From: Aquila chrysaetos chrysaetos
Taxonomy: Eukaryota; Chordata; Aves; Accipitriformes; Accipitridae
Assembly: GCF_900496995.4 (NCBI RefSeq)
Contig: NW_024470326.1
Location: forward strand, 744,001 to 808,000
Direction of reading: 5' to 3'
Length of the DNA stretch: 64,000 bases
The notes below the pieces were generated by a model. It did no database searches, was not told the DNA's origin, and saw only the letters and a program-made list of their open reading frames with translations. A program made the position numbers and the translations under genes. Below, piece after piece: positions 34,684 to 44,468 of the stretch. The stretch's first letter is position 1. Each line of letters starts with the position of its first letter.

Positions 34684-35614
34684 TCATTGCTGCTGAAATA
34701 TCATTGGTAGAATCATTTTCTTGAGAGCATCCTGGATCTCCTTGTTCCTCATGCTGTAGATGAGGGGGTTCACAGCTGGAGGCACCACCGAGTACAGAAC
34801 TGACACTATGAGATTTAGAGCTGGGGCAGAGGTGGAGGGGGGCTTCAGGTAGGCCACCATGGCAGTGCTGACAAACAGGGAGACCACAGCCAGGTGAGGG
34901 AGGCAAGTGGAAAAGACTTTGTGCTGTCCCTGCTTGGAGGGGATCCTCAGCACGGCCCTGAAGATTTGCCCATAGGACAGCACAATGAGAACAAAACACC
35001 CAAATGCTAAAAAGCACTAACTACAAGAAGCCCAATTTCCCTGAGGTAGGCATCTGAGCAGGAGAGCTTGAGGATCTGGGGGACTTCACAGAAGAACTGG
35101 TCCACAGCATTGCCTTGGCAGAGGGGTAGTGAAAATGTATTCCCAGTGTGCAGCACAGCATGGAGAAACCCACTGCCCCAGGCAGCTGCTGCCATGTGGA
35201 GACAAGCTCTGCTGCCCAGGAGGGTCCTAGTGCAGGGGTTTGCAGATGGCAACGTAGCGGTCATAGGCCATGATGGTGAGAAGGGAGGACTCTACTGACA
35301 AGAAAAGGAGAAAGAAAATGATCTGTGCAGCACATCCCAAGTAGGAAATAGCTCTAGTGTCCCAGAGGAAATTGGCAATGGATTTGGGAACAGTGGTGGA
35401 GATGGCACCCAGGTCGAGGAGGGCGAGGCTGAGGAGGAAGAAGTTCATGGGTGTTGGAGGTGGTGGTCACAGGCTACAGCGTAATGATGAAGCTGTTTCC
35501 CAGGACGGCAGCCAGGTAGATGCCCAGGAAGAGCCAGAAGTGCAAGAGCTGCAGCTCCCGTGTATTTGCAAACTCCAGGAGGAGGAACTGGGTGATGGAG
35601 CTGCTGTTGGACAT
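34684..35614 (-). pseudogene. OR14-like olfactory receptor B, left-arm copy (four frame breaks)
   Basis: Seven-helix odorant receptor. Start is Met at 35614 (MSNSSSITQF, an N-glycosylation-type site). LHTPMNFFLLSLALLDLG, MAYDRYVAICKPLH, EVPQILKLSCSDAYLRE, SYGQIFRAVLRIPSKQGQ and NPLIYSMRNKEIQDALKKM are seen. Compared with the right-arm copy five bases are missing at four places: one near 35477, one near 35453, two near 35226 and one in an A run near 35012. None of these breaks is in the other arm. That pattern points to sequence error or a heterozygous dead allele rather than old decay. Confidence 0.9.
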
Positions 35615-36971
35615 GTGCTTCCTCTGACCATGAGGGCCTGTCTTTGGAGGAAAAGGCAGTGGCAAGTGAGGACTGACTTCTCTTAACAAAACCAATCCCA
35701 TCTCTCACAGAAACCTCCACACTGCATCTGTCCTTCCAGGAAGACTATCATGCAGCTCCCTCATTTGAGCTCTGGCTTGTCCTGGCTGAGGGTGCAGTAG
35801 GGAGCAGGTCAATCTGCTGTGGGCTCTGGAGGAGTTAGTCCTGCTGTGTACCAATAGGCAAATAGGAGCCAGGAGTGATGTCGGGTTAAATCCACTCCTG
35901 AGATCAAATGGATTTCAGCATTGACCCTCCAGAGTCACCCTACTGCAGAGAAGACCTGTGCTGATTTTTTGATTGTTTTGCTCCTGTTCTACCTCTCGTA
36001 TCTGAGGAGTGGTTTTTTGAAGGCAGACATCCTTCACATTTCTTCTACGCGGCAAGTGCTATCTTGAGAGTCCTGGGAGGCAAAGGGACAGACCCTTGGT
36101 ACAGCGTGAGGATGGCTGGTCTGTCCATCAGCCTTGCTCTCAGCTGCCCTGGGCTCACTTGTCTCATAGCTGGAGCATGACCACACTCAGATGTTCCTCT
36201 GAAAGGAAATTGGATACTGCTCCGACCTGAGGAATCCTGTTTCAAAGTGCAGGTGACCTTCACACTTCTCTCCCCAGTGATGAGCTAAGCACTTCTGGAT
36301 GCCCTGAAGTTAGGGTGTCTTGAGAGGAGAGTCAGCTTTATCCCCACCCCAGGGACTGCTTTGCTCAGAGACCCACAGGGTAGAAGGGGGTTTGGGCACC
36401 TTGCTCCCGTGGACAGATCTACCTGGCAGGACCTGAACCCCCCATCCCCAGAGAGCCTGAAAACAAGAACAGCAGCACAGGGGTGGGTGGAGAAAAAGGG
36501 AGCAACATCCCAATGCTTCTGCCAAGGGAGGCAAGGCCAGGAAGGGACAGAGGGGCACTCAGGAGAGTCCTTTATGTGACCTATGGCTGCAGAGGAGGCA
36601 GCTGCTGCCTGAACCCCATAGCTCTGAGGGCAGAGGCTTTACTAGGTGGCAGAGGAGACCAGGGGCCTTTTTAGGGGAAAAGCATGTTCCCTGAATGGCT
36701 GACAGGGAGGTCTCGCAGCCTTTGCCATTAGCCTGTTCCTCTCACCTCTTGCCCATGTCTCTGCTGCCTGGAGCTGTTGCTGCCAGGAGCTGTTTCTCTG
36801 TTCCCACGTCTCCTCCCTGTTAGTGCTCACAGACCCAGTGCCACCAGCTGTGTGCTCAGCTCTGCCCTGTAGGCACCTCCTGGCAGCAGGGCACTGCCCA
36901 GGGGCAGCTCTCTGTTGGAAAGCCCTCAGGGGCAGATCAGATACACCCTCAAGAGACCACAGGAGTGACAG
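35615..36971. other. Receptor B upstream region
   Basis: No coding region recognised. The interval shares text with the region upstream of receptor A (AAATCCACTCCT, CCCATCCCCAGAGAGCCTGA), so it belongs to the duplicated receptor unit. It ends at the start of a class II ERV env tail near 36972. Confidence 0.4.
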
Positions 36972-37208
36972 GGCTTAAAGAAGGCAGTCAGGAAGTTGAC
37001 AAAAAGCGATGAGTCAGATTGGCTAGGAAACATGTTCGAGGGTTGGGGATTGTCTGGATGGTTGATATCTGCTCAAGACTGTGGGGGTAGTGATCTTGAT
37101 TGTGATAACTGTGCTCCTAATGTTGCCCTGTCTTCTCAGCCTTCTGCAAAGGGCCCTGCAGAGGGCTGCCGGAGCAATATTTTTAGCACAAATACAAAAA
37201 GGGGGAAT
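36972..37208 (+). pseudogene. env: env transmembrane tail and polypurine tract, class II ERV (left arm)
   Basis: The frame encodes SDESDWLGNMFEGWGLSGWL followed by a hydrophobic span (VGVVILIVITVLLMLPCLL) and a leucine-rich cytoplasmic tail, as in the membrane-anchoring end of a retroviral transmembrane subunit. A two-base loss near 37070 breaks the left copy; the right copy reads through. A purine tract (37196-37208) precedes the LTR. Surface subunit and fusion region are absent. Confidence 0.75.
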
Positions 37209-37445
37209 TGTCAGGGAACGTAGCGAATCTGCCGAATGCCTGGCGGTGCATGAGCAGAGTGACCTTGAGCAGCTTGTGGTGTATCCTTGAGAGTCTGGAA
37301 AGTCCCGAGCAAGGGACTTAGTTACTAACTAAACCAATCATATATGAACACATACTCTGAAGAAAGTTATAAAAAAGCTTGTTAGAACAATAAGTAGCCA
37401 TTTTTGCACAATCTGATGTTTGTCGTGTCCATCTCTATTGCGACA
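37209..37445 (+). repeat. 3' LTR of class II ERV (left arm)
   Basis: TGTCAGGGAA at the start directly follows the purine tract; the end is CTCTATTGCGACA. TTATAAAAAAGC is the promoter word. The polyadenylation signal reads AATAAG here but AATAAA in the right arm, a one-base A-run difference. The end resembles that of the LTR at 40204-40483 (both end with a GTCCRTCTC-type word then GCGACA), so the two belong to one family or close relatives. Confidence 0.75.
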
Positions 37446-38900
37446 GTGCCATACTGCTGTGTCTTCCCCAAGACCTTCCTTCCTCTAGGATGAACAAGCC
37501 CGAGCTCTCAGCCTCTTCTCACAGCACATGTGCGCCAGCCCTGACCACCTTAGAGGCCCTCCAGTGAACTTTCTCCAGTTTGCCAGTCTCTCTCTGTCAT
37601 GGTGGGGGGTAAAAAACTAGAGAAGTAATCTGGATGAGCTTTAAAAAGTGCTGAGTAGAGGGGGATAATCCCTTCCACTGACTGTGCTCCTGCTAACGCA
37701 GCCCAGGACACAGGTGACCACCTTTGCTGATGGCTCACATTTTGCCTAGTGAAATCCAGGGACCACCAGAGCCTTTCGCACAGAGCTGCTTCCCATGCAG
37801 GCAGTCCCTGGCCTGTATCATTGCAGGGGCTTTGTCCACCTCAAGGACAGGACTTTAGCTTATGTTCCTCCTGGCCCATCCATTGGCCACAGGAAACTGT
37901 GCAATGGCAGCCCTGGCTTCAGTGTAGTGTCTGCTCTCCTCAATAGGGTGTCATCTACAAATGTTCTGAAAAAGCACTCTCTCATCTCCTCCGGGTCATT
38001 ATAAACATGTTAAACAGGGCAGGTGTCAGCATAGACCCCTGCAGGACCCTACTGGCTAGATGCCTTCAGGCAGAGTACCATGCATGGACCATGTCCCTCT
38101 GAGCCCAACTGTCCAGGTGTTTTTTTAACCACTTACCCATCCATGCAGACTGTAATATGCTAATTTGGACACAAGATGAGGAGGATGCTGAATGCTTTCT
38201 GACTTCCAGGTAAAAGAGAGCACTCTCTCAATCTCTCCAGCGATCTGGTCCTTTCTTTACAGAAAGCAAAGAGGATGGCCAGGTACAACCTTCCTGTGTA
38301 AATCCAGGCACCTTGTCTTTCACACACCCAGAAATGGGATCTGGGTGGACACACTCTGGGGGACAGCCTTTAGTTCCCCTGCTCATCCTTTGGGCATTTC
38401 TGAAAGGTGCAGGCAACTTTGGGGTTCTGCCAGTCATCAGATAATTCCCTCATTCTCCATGACCTTTCAAAGGCAATGGAGAGTGACCTCACTGTGACAT
38501 TGGCTTGCCCTCTCAGCTCCCTCAGCTGCCGCCCCACCTGTCTCATAGACTGGTAAGGATTGTGTTTGCTCAAGGACCCCTGATTTGAGCCACATCCTTT
38601 GCTGGTTGTTCTCCTCCAGTGTCCTGCCTCAAGCCAGAGGCCTGGGAGACCTTGCTGGGGAAGACTGAGGCAAAGAGGACATGGAGTATCTCAGATCTAC
38701 CTACACTTGTTGTTACTAAACTCAGCAGTGGCCACACAGTATCTTTGCTTCTCCTTTAACAGTTCCTGAAGTAGTAACCACTCATTATGGTGCCCTCGAA
38801 TTGCCTTTCAAGTTTAGATTGAATTGTGGTCTGGACTGTTGCTGAGCTTGGAGGATGCTGTTCTTGAAGACCAGCTGTACTGAGCTCCAGGCAGCAGCTA
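37446..38900 (-). mobile_element. CR1 LINE fragment (left arm)
   Basis: The plus strand is the reverse complement of CR1: 3' region near 37460-37620 (AGGATGAACAAGCCCGAGCTCTCAGCC), polymerase region near 38000-38200 (CATCCATGCAGACTGTAATATGCTAATTTGG) and pre-RT region near 38430-38900 (CATGACCTTTCAAAGGCAATGG, CTTGCTGGGGAAGACTGAGGC, CTTGGAGGATGCTGTTCTTGAAGA). The order fits one long, broken copy starting at the end of the ERV LTR. Confidence 0.7.
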
Positions 38901-39538
38901 CATGGGCAGAGAGTGCATGCTCTCCGAGAAATGCCGTGAGAGGAGGGCATCCTGACATCCCCTGCAGTTCAGACAACTTCCCCGTAGCAAGCCCTTGGAC
39001 TCCTCTCCCACCCAGCACAGCCTCTGTCCCCAAGGCCACGGGTCTAGGGCATGAATCACCTCCTCCGCAGCTGGACCTCCAGTCTAGAAGTGCGTGTGTC
39101 CTACAATCAATACACAACAAACAGGCTAAAAGGGAGGTGGAGAGCACAGCTGGGTGGCTTCAGCACATGCCTGCCTTCCTCCCCTTGCTTCGTTTTTTCA
39201 GAGCGTAGTCATATTACTCCTTTTTTTCCCCACCTGTCTGCCATATTCTTGATCTCTGGAGTTGGCATGGGGGTGCGGGTCAGCTTCTATTCTGACTCTG
39301 ACTCTGGGGGTCCCGCCCCAGAGATGTCCTCATGGAAACGAGGTGTCTAAGCTGCATTATAAATGGTCAGGAAGCATGTCATTCGTTGGTAGGGTTGGGG
39401 AATGAGCTGACTTTTTCCTCATTCAGCTCAGGGAGGGAGATTTCTATGAGAAATGGCATGGGGTTGTCCTTGGAGAAGTCTCTCCTAATGTCACTGCCTT
39501 TTACTCCTTGAACAGGTGCCCATGCTCAGAGGAAGAAA

Positions 39539-40142
39539 ATGTCCAAGAGCAGCTTTATCACTGAGTTCCTCCTTCTGCATTTGCAGACACGTGGGAGCTG
39601 CACCTCTTGCACTTCTGGCTCTTCCTGGGCATCTACCTGGCTACCCTCCTGGGAAACGGCCTCATCATCACCGCTGTAGTCTGCAACCACCACCTCCACA
39701 CCCCCATGTACTTCTTTCTCCTTAACCTCTCCCTCCTCGGCTTGGGCTCCATCTCCACCACTCTCCCCAAAGCTATGGCCAATTCCCTGTGGGACACCAG
39801 GGCCATCTCCTACCAAGGGTGTGCTGCCCATGTCTTTTTGTTTGTTTGTTTTCTGTCCTACAACAGAGTTCTATCGTCTCACTGTCATGGCCTATGACCG
39901 CTACATTGCCATCTGCAAGCCCCTGCACTATGGGACCCTCCTGGGAAGCAGAGCTTGTGCCAACATGGCAGCAGCCGCCTGGGGTAGGTTTCCTTTAGGC
40001 TGTGCTGCACACAGCCAATACATTTTCACTACCACTCTGCCAAGGCAGTGCTCTGGACCAGTTCTTCTGTGAAATCCCCCAGATCCTCAAGCTCTCCTGC
40101 TCTTACTTCTGTCTCGTCAGGGAAGTTGGGCTTCTTGTGGTT
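39539..40142 (+). pseudogene. OR14-like olfactory receptor C, truncated (left arm)
   Basis: Starts MSKSSFITEF at 39539. A missing base near 39578 breaks the frame early; further breaks occur near 39860 and 39985. Still recognisable are [33 protein letters not shown] and [12 protein letters not shown]. Receptor similarity stops near 40142, at the start of TM5, so TM5-TM7 are missing. About 60 unassigned bases follow before the ERV LTR at 40204. All lesions are identical in the right arm, so this is a true pseudogene within this sequence. Confidence 0.88.
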
Positions 40143-40203
40143 GTGGAGGACCTCGGCTGGACTGAGGGGCCTGGGGAGGATATTGACCTTGACAAGATTA
40201 CAG

Positions 40204-40483
40204 TGTTCCCGTGAGAGAATAAGAAAGGATGAGAAGCATGCCTGGGAAACTAAGTTTAAGGAATGTGTTGACCGTTTGCAGTTGTGATAAGGAACCTGAA
40301 AAAGTCACCCAATGAGGGGTGAAAAAACAACTTCTGACAACTTTTAACCAATAAGGGACAGACATATGTAGAAGGTAACAAGTATAATGGGTATAAATTT
40401 GCTGGCTTGTAGTAATAAAAAAAACCTTCTTTGCTTGTAGTATAAGAATGCGTACGTGTCGTTTGTCCGTCTCGACCGCGACA
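40204..40483 (+). repeat. 5' LTR of class II ERV (left arm)
   Basis: A 280-bp LTR from TGTTCCCGTG to ACCGCGACA, two bases before the primer site. TATAAA is at 40392-40397 and AATAAA at 40414-40419, a compact R region. The 3' end is certain from the primer site; the 5' end is inferred from the TGT/ACA ends. Confidence 0.75.
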
Positions 40484-40485
40484 AT

Positions 40486-40503
40486 TGGTGACCCCGACGT
40501 GAT
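40486..40503 (+). promoter_or_regulatory. Primer-binding site, tRNA-Trp type (left arm)
   Basis: TGGTGACCCCGACGTGAT is complementary to the 3' end of tryptophan tRNA, the primer used by avian alpharetroviruses. A leader follows with a strong splice donor CAG|GTGAGC at 40620/40621, 16 bases before the gag ATG. Confidence 0.92.
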
Positions 40504-40636
40504 GCTGTAAATAATGCTTGTGACTGCGAGGAGAGCAGTGGAGACGGAGCCCGGCATAGCTTGAGAGCAGCGGGAAGAGCTGCTAGTCCGGACCGATACT
40601 TGACACCTGGAGATAAACAGGTGAGCTGCCGGGAAC

Positions 40637-42502
40637 ATGGGCAGGACCCTCAGTAAAGAGGACGCCGGAATTGTAAATATGTGGAAAGTAATATTGCAAA
40701 AGAGGACTTAAAGTAGAAGAGTTGATGTTGCGGAAAATGCTCTCATGGGGCAAGCAACACAGATATAAAGCAGATACAGTGACTGCATTTAGTGTGCCTG
40801 TGTGGCAAGGACTCGGGGACAAGCTGTTTGACAGTGCGTCCCGAGGGTCTAAGGAGGCAGCCAGACTCCTGATGACTTGGCGCCAGCTCCTTGAAACCGT
40901 CAAAGACATTAAAGAACAAAGGGATAGGATGAAGGAGCCAGACGTCCCTATCGTGGGGGGAGGGCAGTCCTCTCCCACAGAGGGCGTGGTGTCTGTTGCC
41001 CAGTCCTCTGGCAGGCGCGCAGGGCGGCCAAAGCCATGGGGCCGACAAAAGAACCCTTTCATTGATGACTCTGATGATGAGCGGCCCTCAGGACATCCTC
41101 GGACTATTAAAGATAGAACATAAAGCGGCCCCAGGACTTGCTTCCTGGTAGTGACGTATGCCCCGCTGAAACGGCAGAGGCGCCGGTTAACCCGTCTGCC
41201 TCCCACCTTGCTGCTTGATTCAGAGGATCAAGAAGGGATGAATAGCACCCCCCCGGGCGCGGGGAGGGGAACAGGGGACCTCATGTCTGTACCCCGCTCT
41301 GTCAGCCGAAACATCAGAGGATTGGGATGATCCCATGGACAATATATGGGGGATCCTGAATCTGGGGGGTCTGCGGGAACACCGAAGGAGGGACAATTAC
41401 AGGGAGGCTCGCGTTGTTGAGGACAGCCCTGGGTCCTTCCGCCGGCTCGATTTACTGTCAGTCCCCACAACCCCCTGAAATTCTGGCAGCAGGTGAAAGC
41501 TCGAGCTCTGCAAGAAGGAAAATGGGACCTATCCGAGCAAATTAACGTTCCTGTAACAGCAGGCAACTCCAGTGAAACGAATTTAAGGGGGACTGGGGCG
41601 ATGGCTTTCCCTGTGGTATGGGGTGATTCAGGACAAGGAATTATGGATGAACATAGACCATATTCGTGGAAAGTTATACAGGATTTACAAAAGGCAACTG
41701 CACAATACGGTCCCAACTCCCCCGCAGTTATGCAATTAATACGCCTATTAACTATGGAAAAATGACACCTTATGATGTTGCTCAAATTGCTCAAATTATT
41801 TTCCAACCTGTGCAATGCGCCGTTTTTCGTAGTATCTGGACTCAGAGAGCAGAGGCGCAAGCAGTACGCAATTTGCAGCTTTCACAAACCGATCCACGTT
41901 ATGGTAACGGAGCTGATGTTCCGACTGGGACTGGTCAATTTAATAATCCTCAACATCAGGCTCAATGGCATCCACTTGTATTGGAGCAAGTAAAGACTAT
42001 TGGTGTAGAAGCTTTGCTCCGAACGGCGGAGCTGGCGGAGCCTAAGGCAAGATATACCATGATTAAACAGGGGGCTAAAGAGCCGTTTCTGTCGTTTGTA
42101 GAGAAATTGATGGGGGCTATAGAGCGGCAGGTATTTGATGCACATATACGAGAAATGCTGGCAAAACAGTTAGCCCGTGACAATGTTAACACAGATTGTC
42201 AAAAGGTGATTAAGACGCTCCATGGGGATCCAACCCTAGAAGCTATGATTACGGCTTGCGGGAAGGTGGGCTCTGTTGAACACAGAATGTCTGCATTAGC
42301 TACAGCTATGTCTGCAATGCGTATGTCTAATCAGAAATGTTACTGCTGTGGGCAGGCTGGACATGTCAAGGCTAAGTGTCCCGCTAAACATAGAAAAGGA
42401 GGAGCCGGGCAGGTGGCCGTGGGAGCAACTACATGTCTTAAGTGCGGAAAGCTGGGACACTTTGCAAAGCAATGTAAATCTAAATTTCATGCTAACGGTT
42501 AA
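40637..42502 (+). pseudogene. gag: Gag of class II (betaretrovirus-like) ERV (left arm)
   Basis: Met-Gly at 40637 starts a myristoylated matrix. A frameshift near 40706 is followed by the rest of matrix (KVEELMLRKML...) and a linker to a stop near 41121. Capsid appears from about 41493 (MAFPVVWGD, RPYSWKVIQDLQKA), shifts frame in an A run near 41758, and then reads to 42502. It includes the major homology region (KEPFLSFVEKLMGAI) and two zinc knuckles (CYCCGQAGHVKAKC and CLKCGKLGHFAKQC). Two knuckles and this matrix type point to class II. All breaks are identical in both arms. Confidence 0.92.
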
Positions 42503-42624
42503 CCCCTCCAGTCAGGAAACGGCAAATAAAAGCGTGATGGGGTGCGTGCAGACACAAATGCCCTACCACTCCAGCAACCCCTTTCTGGTACAACATCCAG
42601 CGCAGACACCACAAGCCTTTGTGA

Positions 42625-43221
42625 CAAGTTACGGGGACAAACCCAAGGAGCAGCCGGGATGGATGTATGCACCGCCCACCAGTAACCTTATCTACCCCAG
42701 GAGTGCATAAAGTGCCCCTGGAAGCCTGGGGACCAATTGGTAAAGGATTAAGTGCCTTACTAATAGGACAATCAAGTAGTACTTTGCAAGGGTTAATGGT
42801 GCCTGTGGGAGTTATTGCTGCTGATTATCACGGGCAAATATGTGCAATAGTATCTACTGCAACGCCTCCAGTCACTATAAAAAGGAGGTACACGAATTGC
42901 TCAACTCGTACCATTTATGAGCTGTGTGCCTGCAACAGAACAGGTAATTCGTGGTACTCAAGGTTTGGGTCCACTGGAAAGCTGCAGGTATTTTGGTCGC
43001 AATGCATTATGGAAAGCAGGCCACAAATGACCTGTACCCTCACTATGGCAAATGCATCCCCATCACAGATAAAATTGATAGGTTTGCTGGACTCTGGGGC
43101 TAATATGACCATCATAGCACAGCGTAACTGGCCCTCCTCATGGCCATTAGTTGTAAATGCGGAAGGAGTGTTGGGTGTAGGTGGAGTTTCAAATAGTTTA
43201 TTGCAGCAAAACCTGTGCTAA
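42625..43221 (+). pseudogene. pro: dUTPase-protease of class II ERV, truncated (left arm)
   Basis: This frame is -1 relative to gag, as expected for ribosomal frameshifting in betaretrovirus-like elements. The first part resembles retroviral dUTPase (GLSALLIGQSSS and a VPVGVIAADYHGQI segment); the second is the aspartic protease with active site LLDSGANMTII. It ends near 43221, before the protease flap region is complete. RT, integrase and env are absent, and an ERVL LTR end follows. Confidence 0.82.
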
Positions 43222-43267
43222 TAAGCAACCCAGAGGGGACAGAAAGCCACTGTGAAGCCATAGTATT

Positions 43268-43421
43268 AGTTTCTTCTTTTCTGTTCTATTAAACTGTCTT
43301 ATCTCAACCCATGGGTTTTGCTTCTTTTTTCCGATTTTCTCCCCCCATCCACTGGGTCGGGGGGGGGAGTGACTGAGTGGCTGCATGGTGCTTAGTTGGT
43401 GGTTGGGGTTAAACCACGACA
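43268..43421 (+). repeat. 3' end of ERVL-type LTR (left arm)
   Basis: TTCTATTAAACTGTCTTATCTCAACCC, a C/G-rich stretch and GGTTAAACCACGACA are the closing section of the common bird ERVL LTR. Its first half is not adjacent; a first-half fragment on the same strand lies at 29965-30263. Confidence 0.8.
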
Positions 43422-43435
43422 GTGGGGTAGACCGG
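43422..43435 (+). repeat. Edge of minisatellite at the assembly gap (left side)
   Basis: GTGGGGTAGACCGG follows the LTR end and differs from the 6.5-8.8 kb minisatellite word GTGGGGTAGACCTGG by one missing base. The contig stops here. Confidence 0.6.
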
Positions 43436-43535
43436 NNNNNNNNNNNNNNNNNNNNNNNNNNNNNNNNNNNNNNNNNNNNNNNNNNNNNNNNNNNNNNNNN
43501 NNNNNNNNNNNNNNNNNNNNNNNNNNNNNNNNNNN
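43436..43535. other. Assembly gap, 100 N
   Basis: Exactly 100 undetermined bases, a conventional placeholder length, so true size is unknown. The flanks are perfect reverse complements of each other. Frames reported across the N run are meaningless. Confidence 1.
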
Positions 43536-43703
43536 CCGGTCTACCCCACTGTCGTGGTTTAACCCCAACCACCAACTAAGCACCATGCAGCCACTCAGTC
43601 ACTCCCCCCCCCGACCCAGTGGATGGGGGGAGAAAATCGGAAAAAAGAAGCAAAACCCATGGGTTGAGATAAGACAGTTTAATAGAACAGAAAAGAAGAA
43701 ACT
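43536..43703 (-). repeat. Minisatellite edge and ERVL-type LTR end (right arm)
   Basis: Exact mirror of 43268-43435: CCGGTCTACCCCAC, then the reverse complement of the ERVL LTR end from 43550. Confidence 0.78.
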
Positions 43704-43749
43704 AATACTATGGCTTCACAGTGGCTTTCTGTCCCCTCTGGGTTGCTTA

Positions 43750-44346
43750 TTAGCACAGGTTTTGCTGCAATAAACTATTTGAAACTCCACCTACACCCAA
43801 CACTCCTTCCGCATTTACAACTAATGGCCATGAGGAGGGCCAGTTACGCTGTGCTATGATGGTCATATTAGCCCCAGAGTCCAGCAAACCTATCAATTTT
43901 ATCTGTGATGGGGATGCATTTGCCATAGTGAGGGTACAGGTCATTTGTGGCCTGCTTTCCATAATGCATTGCGACCAAAATACCTGCAGCTTTCCAGTGG
44001 ACCCAAACCTTGAGTACCACGAATTACCTGTTCTGTTGCAGGCACACAGCTCATAAATGGTACGAGTTGAGCAATTCGTGTACCTCCTTTTTATAGTGAC
44101 TGGAGGCGTTGCAGTAGATACTATTGCACATATTTGCCCGTGATAATCAGCAGCAATAACTCCCACAGGCACCATTAACCCTTGCAAAGTACTACTTGAT
44201 TGTCCTATTAGTAAGGCACTTAATCCTTTACCAATTGGTCCCCAGGCTTCCAGGGGCACTTTATGCACTCCTGGGGTAGATAAGGTTACTGGTGGGCGGT
44301 GCATACATCCATCCCGGCTGCTCCTTGGGTTTGTCCCCGTAACTTG
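43750..44346 (-). pseudogene. pro: dUTPase-protease of class II ERV (right arm)
   Basis: Base-for-base mirror of the left copy, with the same dUTPase-like section, the same DSGA protease active site and the same truncation. It adds no independent evidence of function. Confidence 0.82.
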
Positions 44347-44468
44347 TCACAAAGGCTTGTGGTGTCTGCGCTGGATGTTGTACCAGAAAGGGGTTGCTGG
44401 AGTGGTAGGGCATTTGTGTCTGCACGCACCCCATCACGCTTTTATTTGCCGTTTCCTGACTGGAGGGG

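Larger units (their letters stand above)
23041..43435 (+). repeat. Left arm of giant inverted repeat
   Basis: Base 23041 pairs with base 64000 and base 43435 with 43536, each arm being the reverse complement of the other. From about 39310 to the gap every position x pairs exactly with 86971-x. Outward the register slips by small indels until the sum is 87041, so the right arm is 70 bp longer. The repeat continues beyond the right edge of the window. Confidence 0.97.

Noticed and set aside
42348..42710. 120-codon frame overlapping the end of gag
   Set aside because: It is in the +1 frame over the zinc-knuckle region, whereas the dUTPase-protease is in the expected -1 frame; treated as a shadow.
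43436..43535. Functional hairpin or inversion element at the symmetry centre
   Set aside because: The centre is a placeholder gap at a repeat edge; no recombinase gene or site is present, and an assembly join explains it more simply.
43198..43773. Two 125-codon frames spanning the gap
   Set aside because: They run through 100 undetermined bases and are mirror images of each other.
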